Positions 23,856 through 36,269 of a stretch of 64,000 nt of DNA are shown piece after piece. This stretch comes from Poecilobothrus nobilitatus (Eukaryota; Arthropoda; Insecta; Diptera; Dolichopodidae), in the NCBI GenBank assembly GCA_947095535.1, contig OX352773.1:90678670-90742669 (forward strand), written 5' to 3'. Each line of letters starts with the position of its first letter. Within the stretch, counting starts at the first letter, position 1. The notes under the pieces are model-generated. The model was not told the origin of the DNA. It did no database searches and saw nothing but the letters and a program-made list of their open reading frames with translations. Position numbers and translations under genes: made by a program.

Positions 23856-23992
23856 AACGCAAGATTTTGAGACCCGAGATTTTGAGACACGAGATTGTGA
23901 GACACGGGATTTTGATACGCGAAATTTTAAAACACGAGATTTTAAATGAGAGATTTTGAGATACGAGGATTTGAAACGCGAGATTTCGTTGC
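23856..23992 (+). repeat. 15-bp minisatellite array (right arm)
   Basis: About nine degenerate units of 15 bp (gagattttgagacac, gagattgtgagacac, gggattttgatacgc and so on), ending 'aacgcgagatttcg'. With the inverted array at 23243-23363 it brackets about 490 bp, the layout of a foldback-type element whose inverted ends are tandem repeats. Confidence 0.85.
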
Positions 23993-25599
23993 CAACCCTA
24001 TAAAAAATAATTAAATGTTTTTAAAACCATTCCTTTTACAACTTCTAATATTCCAGTATCAACAAGTTTATTAAATATTTTTGTCTGTTTTTTCAATTAT
24101 AAACTTTTGTTTTTATAGAAATTCCATATGTTGCACAGAGAAAACAAATCATAATTAAAAGAAGGATTTGAAAATTTTTAAATATAATAAAATTTGACTA
24201 ATTTAACCTCAATCTTTTTCAAAGATTACTTAAACAGCTTTAACTTAATATTTTCAGGTATTAACTATTTATACAACTATCTAAAACTTTTATAACATCA
24301 TAATTTTAAAGCGAAAGTGTTTTAAATATTTTACATACAGATCCTTATTTCATAAAATTTGATTACATTTTCTTTTCTGTTTAAATTTAGTTGACCATAA
24401 CTGTATATAAAAATAGAAATATTTATAAAAGATACATTTTTTTTTTAAGATACTAATTTTTTTTTTTTTTGTTCTAGTTGGTTATATAATCCCATAAGTT
24501 TCAGTTTTAATAACAAAAGCCATAGGCAAAATCTCTGTTCATTTGTAGTATACTTTTAGATGTAAAAAAAATATCTGTACTAAAATTTTATATATATTTT
24601 TTACATCCATATATTTAGGGTCTCTATTTAAATTAAAACTATGTATATTTTATATTATAATATAAAAGCATGAGGGTTTATAATAGATTTGGTTCAAGGA
24701 TACAATTGCAATTGCATACTGCAAAAATAAGATTTAAAAATAAAAGTTTAGAAGTTTTAAAACGAATTAAAATCGATTTTGTTTTTTTTAACAATTTCTT
24801 ATTTTTTTTTTTTCTATTTTTGCGGTCACTTTAAAAAACTTGAAATATTAAAATAATATAAAAAAAAAATTATACTGCTGTATTGATTGTAAAGAATTAT
24901 TTTTTATTTTTATATTCATTTAAAGATTGTATACTAGATTTGGTAAAATGCTTGGCTGCATCTATTAAATATATGTATTTCACATTAGCAACATTTACAC
25001 TTTTTTTTTTTTTTTTTTAAATTAATATATGATAAATGTAGGAACTGATAGGAAAAACTTTTTTATTTAATATAGCAATTTAAAAATCAAGGATTAAAAA
25101 AATACTTTTTAGTTTTTAAAAACTATGCATATAAAAAATAAAAAGAGGGTAAAACAAATGTAATATAAAGTTATCTTGATATAATACGTACATCTAACAT
25201 AATTACTTTTGTTATTTAATACACTTTAAAGTTATTTTGAAAAAGTGTTTTTCAAAGCTGATAAGTTTTCAATGTTAATATAGTTGTTATATTAAAAGTA
25301 TAGTTTTATATTAAAAGTACTAATACTTAAATATTATATTTCATAGATTAAATTCTATATAATATAAATAGGATATTAGAGTATTAAAAGGATCCTCTAT
25401 TAGCAACATAATAACATTAAAACTTAAAAATAAAAGTTTTGTTTTTCATTTTTAGTAGCAATTTTCTAAAATTAAGCTTGGCAAAAAAAAAATATGATCC
25501 AACAAATAAACAAAAATCTTTTGAATTTTTTTTTTTTTTTTAATATAAAGACATTTTTAAAACTATAAAAATGTTAGTTTCATTTTTAGCACTATTCCA

Positions 25600-26050
25600 A
25601 AAAGCTTTTCAAAAAATGTTCCTATTATCCTATTTCACTCTGTCCGTCCTTCTGTTTACAAAACTTCTACACTATTAGCAATAGAGTAATTTAACCGTGG
25701 GTAGGTCCCATTAAAAAATTAATATTTAATGCTACTTTTTTATATAACCCCACTCATTACGGAGCAACAGTACGTCAAACTTTAAAAAAGCCCTATTTTT
25801 AAATATGTATATTTCAAGTTCTGCTTAACATTTTTTCAATTTAAAAACGCCATTCGACAGGACTTTTTTTTAATTTAGTATTTAAATATACCGTTATGTG
25901 GAAACAAAATTTTGCTAGATTTTTGTTCCTTCTTAGCTCCGGCACGCTTTTAGATAAGAACATTAAAATTTTAAGAGATGAAAGATGTTTTAGAATTAGC
26001 GTAAGTTGTCTCAGAAAAATCTTTAAATGAACGAACATTTTCAAAATTTA
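25600..26050 (-). mobile_element. B-family fragment in the final intron
   Basis: On the + strand it shows 'ctgtccgtccttctgtttac', 'ccactcattacggagcaac', 'aaaaagccctatttttaaat' and 'ttagctccggcacgctttta' in the same order as the inverted copy at 33.0-33.5 kb, so it is a minus-strand B element truncated soon after the 'tcagaaaaat' block. The 67-codon minus-strand ORF in it is incidental. Confidence 0.7.
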
Positions 26051-26175
26051 AAAATACGAGTAAATCAGAATAACAAAATTCGACTCTTAGTCTTTTAATA
26101 AACCTAAAGATTTTAAAGAAGGCAATATTATTACACTAAAAAATAATTCATTTAGAAAAATCTTATTTATAAATG

Positions 26176-26735
26176 TACCCGTATGAATATAATAAATCAG
26201 AGTATAATAAATTTTGATGAAATAAATTTATGACACCTTCTCAAGGATCTCATCTCATCAGATATGGAATCTCATCTCATCTCATTAGAATCGTATATTC
26301 TTGCTTAGGGTCGAATTTCTTTCGTCCGCACAATGACTAAAAAAATAATGAAACTAGGATTCTAAAATTTTTATAATTTCGTTTTTGTAAAAATTTTAGT
26401 TTCTCTATTGAAATTTTATAGTTCTTCCGGCTACCTATTATACAACTGTAAAATTTATATCATATTTTCTTGGTTTTTAATCAAACTAGACTTTTGAAAT
26501 TGTGTAAAAGATTATAAAGTTTTTATGGTAATAATTTTGTAAAATTTGGTTGGTTTCGGGTAACGGGATCGCTTAGTTATCATACAACTTCGAAATCATT
26601 TATCTATGAACTTAAATAAATTAAAAATCTGAAATTTTTGTTGAGCATTAAATTTAATGGAAACAGCAAATATATTACGTTCATGAGCGTAACCGACACA
26701 ATTGACACAGTCAACTATACACTCTTCCTAGTTCT
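26176..26735 (-). mobile_element. C-family interspersed element, copy 2
   Basis: Starts 'gtacccgtatgaatataata' and ends 'gacacagtcaactatacact' plus 'cttcctag', the reverse of the usual C/A 5' end. In between are 'tatgacacct', 'ttcgtccgcac', 'gtaaaatttggttggtttcg' and 'catacaacttc'. More diverged than the other copies, and with an inserted (ATCTC)n-like tract at 26247-26283. Confidence 0.65.
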
Positions 26736-28424
26736 ATAATGAGGGTTTAGAAGTTTAATTATCACAAAGACAGAATAGGATATATTGAGAAATTTAAAAA
26801 CTGCAGGAAGTCAATAGTATAGTTTATTTTGAATATATAGTAAATGGCGACCATTTAACCTACCGATTTTTTAGAATATAATCTCATGAATATATCGTAA
26901 AAATATCTTTATTATTATTTATTAGTTATTAGATTGTTAAAAACTAAATTTTAAAAGAATTTTAGTATAATTTTCATATTCATTATCAATCAAAGGATAT
27001 TCAAATCTATATCACTTTGTATTGAAACCTTAATTTTTTTTTTTGATATCTTCAAAAAAAAAACATTTAAAAAGCTGCAATAATCACAAATATGGAAAAT
27101 ATCTTCACCATAAAAGCAATATGATTGCCCTAAAGAATATTTAAAACGGAAAACAAATTAATTTTTTTATAGGAAACCTTTGTATAAAACATAGTGGTAA
27201 AGTCAATTTCAACATAAAATTTTTCTTTTCATATTTCACTTTTCTTTTGCATCATTTTTATTTCGTATTTTACTTAAAACAATGACTTCAGGAAACCCAT
27301 AAAAATGTTAATTTAAAAATATATAATTTTTTTTGTTTGTTTACATTGATTTACTCTTCACAAAAGAATTACAAAGAAATTTTTTATCCTAGATTTGTAA
27401 GGTATTCAAAAAGAAATTATTTTAAAATTAGTTGTTTGGTTGGAATGTTTTATAATGAAAATTAAAAGTGGAGCCTTTTAAATAACAAATAAAAAAAAAA
27501 AGTTTCCTTTACTTGCTTTCAATTTATACAAAGAGATGCGCCAATAAGAAACATGAATTTTTAATATTTTATGTGAAAGGACATATGTAAATAAAAATCC
27601 TTAATCATTTGTTCATAGTTTGTGTCATTATTAACTTCTTCACTCATTTAATAATTACATAACTTTTTTTTTCATGTTCGTATACAAAATTTCTTAAAGC
27701 AATAATTTTTTTTAGCTCACTGGTACTGTTAAAAGTACTCCCATATAGCTCTGTCAATTTTTAGGAAAATCGCTATTATAACTATATAAAAACTATCTAA
27801 AAAATTTAAAAGGTTGGACACAATATTTTTCATTTAATTTTTTGAAAAATTGTCAATTAATTGCATTGAACTGGTGAATTTTCTTTATATTGAACATTTA
27901 AATACTCAAAGAAACCTTTTTTTAAAATTATAATTAAAAAAAAAAGACAATTGATACTATCTAAAGATATATTCTGTAATATTTATTACCAAAATCAAAC
28001 TGTTTTGAACGCCGAACCCCGAGCCATCTTTAAGTAATAGTTAAAATTTTTATTTGTTTTGTTCTGTGAAGTAATTATTCAAAATTGTTGACTATTTTTA
28101 ATTTTTATATATTAAAAAAAATTTAAAGAACAAAAAATTATTGATATCAAAGAATTTATATTATAGTATGTTCTATTTTCTATCAAATTTCTTTGATATT
28201 TTCTTAACTCTAAGAATATTCAAAATGACACCGCACTGCTTACTGGTACTCGATTCACTTGTCTAAAAATCCCAATATAAGTCTAGCATGTTTCATCCAT
28301 TTGTCATTTAATTCATACTTTTTATTGTATAGACTTATCATATGTACTTTTTATTGTATAGACATATCATTCATGCGTATGGGTTACTTAATCCAAGGAC
28401 ACATTGCAAAAATACTTTTCATCA

Positions 28425-28690
28425 AAAGTCGTTTTACAAAAAAGCCACTTCGCAAATTTACCATTTTACAAAAAGCCCCCTCCGCAAATTTACTATTTTA
28501 CAAAAACGCCACTTTGCAAATTTCCCATTTGACAAAAAAGCCATATCACAAATTTCCATTTCACAATACAGCCACATCATAAATTTCCACAGCACAAAAT
28601 AGCCAGTTAGGCAATTCGCCAGTTGGCAATTCCGCTATTTCATAAATTTCCATTTCACAAAAATGTCATATTTTACAAAACGCCGTTTAC
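28425..28690. repeat. 32-bp minisatellite
   Basis: 'ttttacaaaaaagccactt' plus 'cgcaaatttacca' recurs with starts at 28432, 28464, 28496 and 28528 (period 32), then at about 28559 and onward with decay, about eight copies in all. The overlapping open frames here (28259-28602) are translations of the array. Located 1.3 kb upstream of the last receptor exon, in the intron. Confidence 0.88.
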
Positions 28691-29971
28691 TAAAAAGAAT
28701 ATTTTAAAAAAGATGATTCATATACATACAAACAACGATTAAATTAGTCAGGAAAAAGTAGAAGCCCTGATTTTGAATCCTTCTCTAAAATCCCTCATAA
28801 TTCAAAATCTGGCATATAAATATAATATGTATATATATAATATTAAAATATAATCTTGTTAATTTTATAATAATCGTTATTTTGTTTTTATTTAATTATT
28901 TAAAATTTATAATAAGATTAAACAAGTTTAAAAATAACCTGACAACGGCTCTGAGCTGGTGTAAACTAAGCCAAACAAAAAGAAGATTTTTGAATTTAAA
29001 ATTACGTTAATCTAGACTAATGTGAAGTTGAGTTAAGTTATAATTAAATTGATTTAGAGAGTTTGCCGTTAATTTAAAAAAAAGAGTGCCACTTTATATT
29101 GAAAAGTGCCAGCTAATATTGAAAAGTAGACTAGTTTTCAGTAACAACTTTTTTAGTTAATTTTATAAATTCTTTCAGGTTTCTGGATTCTTAATCTTCA
29201 CTTGGCAGTTTTGAGAAGACCGTTTAATCACTTGGCATTAGACCGTTTCTGTTTTCGGAATTTTTGTCGATCTGAGGGGAAGAAGATATCCAATCTGTCT
29301 AGTACTACATTGATGATACTCCTCAGTCTACATTGTACTATACTATGTTTTATAAGATTCTGTTTCATTGTGTAATAAATTTTGTCTTCTTCCAAAATTA
29401 CTAAAATTACTTCTTCCTAAATATCTACTTGTCCAATAGATATTTTTTAATGTGAGAAAGGATGCGAGGATTATGTATTGGATTAGCCACCCTATTGTTA
29501 AATATGTGTATACTTCCCAAATTAAGAACATAATTCTTATAGAAATGCTTATTTCATTTTATCACATCTGTTTCTTATTTTCTAAAAATTCTTATGGAAT
29601 TTCTGATACATTTTTTCTCGGATTTTCTTACTAGTTCCATTTTGAGGGACTTATTTTATACCATATTTGATAATTAGTATGATATTAGAAACCTTATTTA
29701 AAAAAAAAATACCTCGCTATTGTTTAACAAACTCTGACCTTAATTCAAACTCGAAATAACTATTTGACATTTTTGTGTTTTCCAACTTTTTTTTCCATAT
29801 TATTGTTGTTTTTTCATAACTGTTGCCTAAAATTACAAAACTTATTATAAGGCCAGCTTTTCTAGATATCTTTGAGAGATAATCAGAAAAAAAGATACTT
29901 CTATTTATAGATTCTATTTTATTTTTAAATTTAAAAATAATTAATTTTTAAATTTTTATTATTCTTTTAAG

Positions 29972-30076
29972 GTTGTATGGTGTGGCCGGCCTCCACCAAT
30001 GGACTTAAGAAATCATCAATTAACAAAAACAACACGTACAACTGGTAATGGTACATCAAATATTGATATTCTATAA
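29972..30076 (+). CDS. AstA-R1: AstA-R1 last coding exon (cytoplasmic tail and stop)
   Basis: This terminal exon encodes the last 34 residues of the receptor, ending with TAA at 30074-30076. It follows an acceptor (attcttttaag) and continues the frame of the exon at 17132-17287 in phase 0, so helix 8 FRKAFRK runs into VVWCGRPPPM. A VVWCG segment followed by prolines just after helix 8 is, as I recall it, typical of allatostatin-A receptor 1; the cysteine is a plausible palmitoylation site. The rest (NHQLTKTTRTTGNGTSNIDI plus L) is rich in Thr and Ser, offering kinase and arrestin sites. The extreme C-terminus, SNIDIL, resembles an acidic-X-hydrophobic PDZ ligand (inference). The exon lies 12.7 kb downstream of its neighbour. 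Its identification rests on the splice-consistent join as much as on its own sequence. Confidence 0.86.
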   Translation, partial: VVWCGRPPPMDLRNHQLTKTTRTTGNGTSNIDIL

Positions 30077-30270
30077 TCTTCGGTGAGTTGTGCCAGACGT
30101 ACTTCAACATCTAAAATGGATGATCTCTGAAATGAATTTTTAACTGAATTCAATTTAATATATTATGCAACAAAAATCATCATTATTATCATTTATTCAT
30201 CATAAATATCATCCTTATTACTGTTATCAATAAAAAATGCAGCCGTTCCGATTTAAATAAAAAAAAAAAA
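30077..30270 (+). other. Probable start of the receptor 3' UTR
   Basis: This is non-coding sequence directly after the TAA stop. The first A-rich polyadenylation-like signal is the aaataaa at about 30254-30260, followed by a long A tract. Many other AATAAA-like strings follow in this AT-rich DNA, so the true 3' end cannot be fixed from sequence alone. Confidence 0.4.
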
Positions 30271-30279
30271 AAAAATTAT

Positions 30280-33000
30280 ATAAAAAAATTAAGAAAAAAA
30301 AAATAAAATAAAAATTATATAAAAAAATTAAGAAAAAAAAATATAGAAATTTTATAATTTAAATTAAAATCCTAAAATTAATTAAATTATAAGAAAAAAA
30401 CAACTAGTAAAAATTAATTAAATTGTAATATAAGTTAATACAAAAGAAAAAAGGAATATGGACCATTACTTAAGTAATTTAAATAATTAAATAAATTATC
30501 AGATTTTTAAGTAATAATTATATTTTAAAATTTAATTAAAAATAAAATAAAATAATGAAGAAAACACTGTAATACGAAGAATAAAATTCACTAAAATCTT
30601 TTTATATAAAATATAGCAAATCTAAGTACATTTGAAATGATATTCGTCTAAAATGATGACGTTTCTTGTGTAGATGGATCCTTAAAGTTAGAAAAATAAT
30701 AATGGTAAGTAAAATTGATCTACAAAATAATTTTAATATCCCTAATATATAAAAAATTTAATTTGTTTATTTTCATATCCAATAGTTTTTAAGCTACTTA
30801 TAGGTATAGGATATGAACCTATTACGTGCACGACATATGAGTCATCTGTCTTACAAATTTGTTATATATTTTATTGGTTAAAATTTAAATTATTATAAAA
30901 TTACTTAGATATAAAAATATTTAAAAATAAAAAAACTAGTGGACAATTTAAAAAAGAAAAATAAATTGAATATACAAAAATCTTGAAAAGAGAAGAGAAA
31001 AATTTGTAAGAGGGAAATAAAAGATTTAAAGTTTCAAAATATTGAAAGCTAAATATTATTGTTCTTTATATCTTGTTCCAGATTCTGAAGTGAGTAAAGC
31101 TTTGCTTTGTTTTTTTTAAGAATTCTATTGTTTTTTTAAGAATTCTGCTCATGGTTACTTCCGATTGCGATGTCGATTTTGTTATTGAAATGTGGTGTTT
31201 CCGATTGCGATGTCAATTTTGGTATTGCAAAGTTCTGGTTTGTTGGCATTCTCTAACAAAATGCTTCACAGTTTATGTAGTACTGCAAAAGCTGTAATTT
31301 AATATTTTATTCATATATTTCATATTTTCAAAATAAATTTCAAAATCCTAACCTTCAAATTTTGGCAAATACTTTCTAAACATTTATAATACAAAAAAAT
31401 TTCTAGTAGGATAATGTTTTCGGTATGTTTTACTTTTTTTAAAAACTGTATATGTAAATGAATATTTTGTAGTTAACTTCAGTTTATAATGCTAAGCTTT
31501 TCCAAAAGCGTTGGAACAATTTACTAAATAAATCAATACTTTTTGTCCTTGCAAAATATATTTTGAGTTATAAAATCTTTCCGCGCCAAGTCTACTTGCT
31601 ACACTTTAACTTCATGTTAGACAACCGTACCCTTATTGCCAAAAATCATCCTCAATCAGTATTATTCTTGTTTGAAATTTTGATGTGGAACAAACATCAG
31701 AATTATCCGTCTTAAATCTTAAAGAATCTCTTACCAGCTAGACTTATAAGCTATGAAAACTATGGAAAAAAAACACGTTATCTTTGTTGACATAAAAAAG
31801 TGCAACCATTAATAATGAATCTGTTATCTAAAATACGTTATAATGCGTAAAAATGTGCGGATAAACTTTAGCTTTCTTTAGCTTTAAACTCCTAACTTTC
31901 AAAGCGACTATTTTGGTTAACAATTTTTTACGAAACTTTTTTCAGTCTTAACCTTAATCAATTGTCGATGTTTTAAAACCCTTTTCCAGAATTTGAATCT
32001 TGCATTTTAATTTCAAAGGTGTAAGGCGTAAATTCCTTTACCGGAGTGCTTGATTTGTGTTTTTGTTATTTTTGTTCTAATTTCTATGTGCACCGTAACT
32101 TTAGTACTTGATAGATTTTCAGTTTCATACTTTCATCTTTTTACAAATCAATACAATTTTATTTCTATTTTTTGATTTTAAATTAACTAAAAAACTTAAT
32201 ATAAAGAAAAAATTTTAAATTGTAACCAAAAACAGAAAAAAAAACAAAAACACGTAAAAGGTAATAATAAACAATTTGTAAATAAACTTTTCAGACGTTC
32301 TTTCAGATAAATGAAACTTTTATTTTCCTTCTATTTTAATTCTAATTATGAAAAAAAAACGACATTTAAAACTTAAATAAAATGCAATTTCCAATCTGCA
32401 AAGGAAATTTACCATCATCTCTTGCCGCCAACTGCCAACTGTCGCCATTTTAAAATGGAAAAAAGAAAAACTTCAGGTTGATACAAACATTTAAATCGTG
32501 TATACATGAAAAATTAATGGAAAATTTCAATAACAAAGTCACATTAATAATTATTAACTTTTTAATTAATAAAAATCATATTAAAACATAAAAACTTTTT
32601 AAGAAACAAAATTTTCAAAGACATATCAAAGAAATCGATTGGAAGTTTATGTATGTTTAAACGAGGCAAGTTCAAACCATTTTAATTTAAATTTTAAAAC
32701 TTTATAGAACTTTTTTCTTAATTTTTTTTTTATTCTTTGGCAGTGATATATTTTGAAAACTTGTTCTTTTTTTTTAATATTACCTCGAGTCTAACCTGTA
32801 ATTCATTTTATAAAATGGTCGAAGCATATCACCCTGGAGTACTCTTTTTTGCCCCAGATTGGTCTACTACGAAAGCCTGTTTACCAAAAGCCAGTTTTAT
32901 TAAAATTCGGTTTTTTAAAATCTAACTTTTCAAAATTCAACAAACCGTTTATTTTTATTTATTGTTTTGTCTACGTATTTTTAATGGATTGGGTACGAAT
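30280..33000. other. AT-rich downstream DNA with a short duplication
   Basis: Starts with A-rich near-repeats (aaaattatataaaaaaatta, twice, 30274-30335). A 40-bp-period duplication 'ttccgattgcgatgtc' occurs at about 31159 and 31199. No gene was recognised. Around 32880-33030 'aaaagccagttttatt' and 'atctcgaaatctcg' echo the minisatellite motifs of 23-28 kb. Confidence 0.45.
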
Positions 33001-33029
33001 GCTCGTATCTCGAAATCTCGTTTTTAGCA

Positions 33030-34345
33030 CATTTCCAAAAAAAATTTGAAAAAATGTGCTTATTAGTTTCACTGTCCGTCCGTCCGTCGTCTGTCCGTCC
33101 GTCCGTCCGTCCGTCTGTTTACAAAACTTCTACACCGTTAAAGATAGAGAAAAAAATTTTAACCATGGGTAGGTCTCATAAAAAAAATAATTTTGTGGAA
33201 CAACTTTTTCATGTAGCCCCTCCCATTACGGAGCTACACCCCCTCAAACTTTGAAAAAGCCCTATTTTTAAATACATATATCTTATGTTCTGCTTAAGAT
33301 TTTTTCAATCTGAAAACGTCATTAGACAGGTATTTCTTTTATCTTTGTAAATTAATATCAAAATTATACAATTTTTTTAAATTTAGTATTTAAATTTACC
33401 GTTATGTGAAAACCAAATTTTGCATGATTTTTTTACTTTCATAACTTCGGCACGCTTTTAGATAGAGGCTTCAAATTTTGAGGCAAGAAAGAACTTTTAG
33501 AATTAGTATAAGTTTGCTCAGAAAATTTTTTTGGACCACCCCCTGTTTATCAGATATGAGGGCTTAAAAATTGAAAATTTGCTATTTTTAAACACCTGTA
33601 CCTTAGGAACCTGTACACATTTTACTTCTACAAGATATAAAATTTAAAGCTACAGTAATATATTTTAACGTGTGTTAAAGGTTTGTTTTAGTTGTAGCGG
33701 GTTCCAAAGTTGCAGCTCTTCAAAATTGCGAAAAAGTCCCATTTTCAGATGTATATATCTCAGGCCCTGCGTAATAGTTTTGCAATCTAAAACCGCCAGA
33801 AGATCGAAAATTTTATTATCTATATAAAACAATATCAAAATTATGTAATATTTTGTAATTTACTATTTAAATTTACCGTTATATGAAAACCATATTTTGC
33901 ATGAAATTTCTTTTTTCATAACTCCGGCACGCCTTCAGATAGAAACCTGAAATTTTGAGGCAAGAAATAACTTTTAGAATTAATTAGTTTTCTCAGAAAA
34001 TTTTTTGGTAGCACCCCCTCTTTAAGAGTTATTACGCCTCAAAAATTGAAAATTTGCAATTTTTAGACACCTGTAACTTAGGCACCTGTAAAAATTTTTC
34101 TTCGGCGAGGCATGAAAATTAAAGGTTCAATAATATATTTTTACGCGTGTTAACGGCTTTTCCTAGTTATATAGGGTTCCGGACTTACGGCCCCTCAAAA
34201 TTTCAAAAATGTCGTATTTTCACATTTTTTCTTATATGAAATTTTCAAATTTTTGTGCAAGTCACAATTCTAAACAGTTTGTATTGAGTTTGGAAATGTG
34301 CGCTTTTAAAATTGGCGTTGGTTTACATTCTACCTTGTTTTTTTT
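33030..34345 (-). mobile_element. B-family interspersed element, copy 3 (inverted, longest)
   Basis: The + strand begins with 'gcacatttccaaaaaaaatt' and a (GTCC)n-type tract at 33073-33117 interrupted by cgtctg. It then shows 'tacggagctacaccccctca', 'aacttcggcacgctttta', a repeat of the same module ('aactccggcacgcc' at 33920), 'ggcacctgtaaa' and 'ggacttacggcccctcaaaa', and ends 'ggtttacattctaccttgtt'. It thus holds two tandem modules of about 450 bp (33120-33560 and 33680-34110). Non-coding. Confidence 0.8.
33073..33117. repeat. (GTCC)n microsatellite inside a B-family element
   Basis: Runs of gtcc interrupted by cgtctg, followed by ctgtttac. The same place in other B copies holds only cagacggacagac (13229) or the reverse of tccgtccttctg (25643), so the tract has expanded in this copy. 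Confidence 0.85.
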
Positions 34346-34431
34346 GTATTTAAATTTCAAAAGCGTATAATACTGATTTTGCACACAAATATTCAATTCC
34401 ACGTCAATTCACAGAAAAACAATTGATTGGA

Positions 34432-34500
34432 AAAATAATAATAAGATCCCAAAATTCAAAATCCAAAAATTCAAAAATCCGAAATTCTAAAATCCCAAAG
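34432..34500. repeat. Short AT-rich tandem array (left segment)
   Basis: Degenerate 'aaaattcaaaatcc' units. The same array resumes in the same orientation at 36275-36365, after the A-family element, and is mirrored at 36730-36810. Confidence 0.65.
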
Positions 34501-34660
34501 CCCTTTGTTTTCAATTTTTTTAAAAAACCAGATTACGGTAGAGCGGATTTCTTTCCTATCGAATTCCTTTTACAAATTGTCTGCCCATTATTACAAGTGT
34601 TTGTCTTTGAAATTTCAAAAAATACTGATTCGAGCAAATCAGTTGCGATATACGAACTAA

Positions 34661-36215
34661 TTTTTATACCCGTACGATAGGATCGGGTATAATAAAATTA
34701 CTCCTCCGTTTGTAACACCTCGAAATAAGCGAGCTAGATATACCTTCAAAGGTATGGATCGGATCAGAAAAAAATTCTAAGACTTTTGAGCCATGTCCGT
34801 CCGTCAGCACGCTAACTCAAAAACTAAGAAAGCTAGAATCTTGAAATTTACACAAAATATTTTGGTAGTAATTTGTAGGTTCCCTATTTTTTTTGGTTGA
34901 GTTTGGACCAAGCACATTTTTTTTGTAATAGAGCTATGAAATTTTAACCGCTGATAGATCTCATAAAAATATTAATTTTATTTTTAATAACTTTTTTTTG
35001 TAGCCCCACCCGTTAGGTTCAAAAAAGCTGTAAATTCAATTGTAGCCCCACCCAAAGGTTCAAAAAAGCTCTATATTTAAATTGTTATAGCACAAGTTGT
35101 ATAAGGTATATCTTCATTTTGAAAACGTCAAACGATTACTACTTCCATTAGCTTTAAAAGTATATATACAATAAATATATAGTTGTGGCATACGGTGTCT
35201 TAATTTACCGTTATGCGAAACTAAAATTTTGCAAAATCCTTTAACCCTTCTATCTTCTAAACGGTTTAAGTTGGAAACTTGAAATTTTTACAGATGTTAG
35301 ATCTTTGAAAATAAGTATGAGTCATTTCAGAAATTTGTTTTGTATCACCCCCCGTTTAGGAGCTGTAAGGGGTCAAAAACTGAAAATTTCCTATTTTTAA
35401 ACACCTGTAACTTGAACACCTGTTAGAATTTTTTTGAAGTAATACACAAAAATTAAAGCTCCAACATCATACTCTTATTTCTGTTAACAACTTTTTTTAA
35501 TAATATAGGGTTACTTTATAATTGACGAAAGTGTTACTTGATTTTTTCAAATTTTCTAACAAATTTCTTCAACAAATTTTTTCCATTTTGTTTTACTCGA
35601 TAATTTGAAATTGTTGAGGATATAATGCGTAGTACATAAAAATGTAAATAAATATACAACATAACGGTTGCTTGAAGAATTTTTATTTATATGATATTGA
35701 TATACATACATACTTATATAATATCATATTTATTTACATATCGTATATGTCACTAGTGAATGAATGATAAGAGTATATATGTATATTATATAGCGCCGTA
35801 TTTACATACGTATATATATTTTATTGTACTTATAAGAAATTATTCTGTCAATGGAATATTTAAATATAATATAATATAATATTTAAAATTATATTTACTG
35901 TTTTGTACTTAGTAAATTTAATATACATTTACCGCTTAGTATTAAATGGTACTATAGAATATTTGAAAAAGTTTTGGATTGATAATCGTTATGTGAAAGG
36001 ATAGAATCTGCTTTTGAAGAATGTACATATAAACATATAGTTTGAATATATGTACAACCCATAGTTCTAGAAATTATAAAATTCACCCAAATTATTTTAA
36101 AATACTAAAATATTAAAAAAATAATATTGTGAGCAGAGTGACAGGCTGTTAACATACTAACGGTTCGTACGGGTATCTAAGAGTTGACAAAGTCAACTGT
36201 ATTCTTCCTCGTTTT
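34661..36215 (-). mobile_element. A-family interspersed element, copy 3 (inverted)
   Basis: Reverse of the copies at 14.2 and 19.6 kb, from 'tttttatacccgtacgata' (with its hairpin partner cgggtata) to 'gtattcttcctcgttttt'. It has only two GGAC units (catgtccgtccgtcag, about 34794-34809). A partial duplication of 'tgtagccccaccc' with 'ggttcaaaaaagct' lies at 35000-35075. It is inserted into the 'aaaattc' array, which continues on both sides. Confidence 0.86.
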
Positions 36216-36269
36216 TTTTTGCAAAACAATTCAATAAATTATGATAAAATATCGGGTTGATCTCGAAAT

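Larger units (their letters stand above)
17288..29971 (+). other. Final intron of the receptor gene (12,684 bp, phase 0)
   Basis: The intron runs from the GTAAGT donor at 17288 to the AG at 29970-29971. It separates helix 8 from the cytoplasmic tail. It holds no recognisable nested gene. It contains a decayed SINE, C- and A-family interspersed elements, an inverted pair of 15-bp minisatellite arrays, a B-family fragment, a second C-family copy and a 32-bp minisatellite, all annotated separately. The stretches 17288-18117, 21200-23240, 24000-25600, 26735-28400 and 28700-29970 are AT-rich with poly-T runs and no supported feature. Confidence 0.8.

Noticed and set aside
28259..28602. Two overlapping frames of 86 and 107 codons
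   Set aside because: The periodic peptides come from the 32-bp minisatellite and have no domain.
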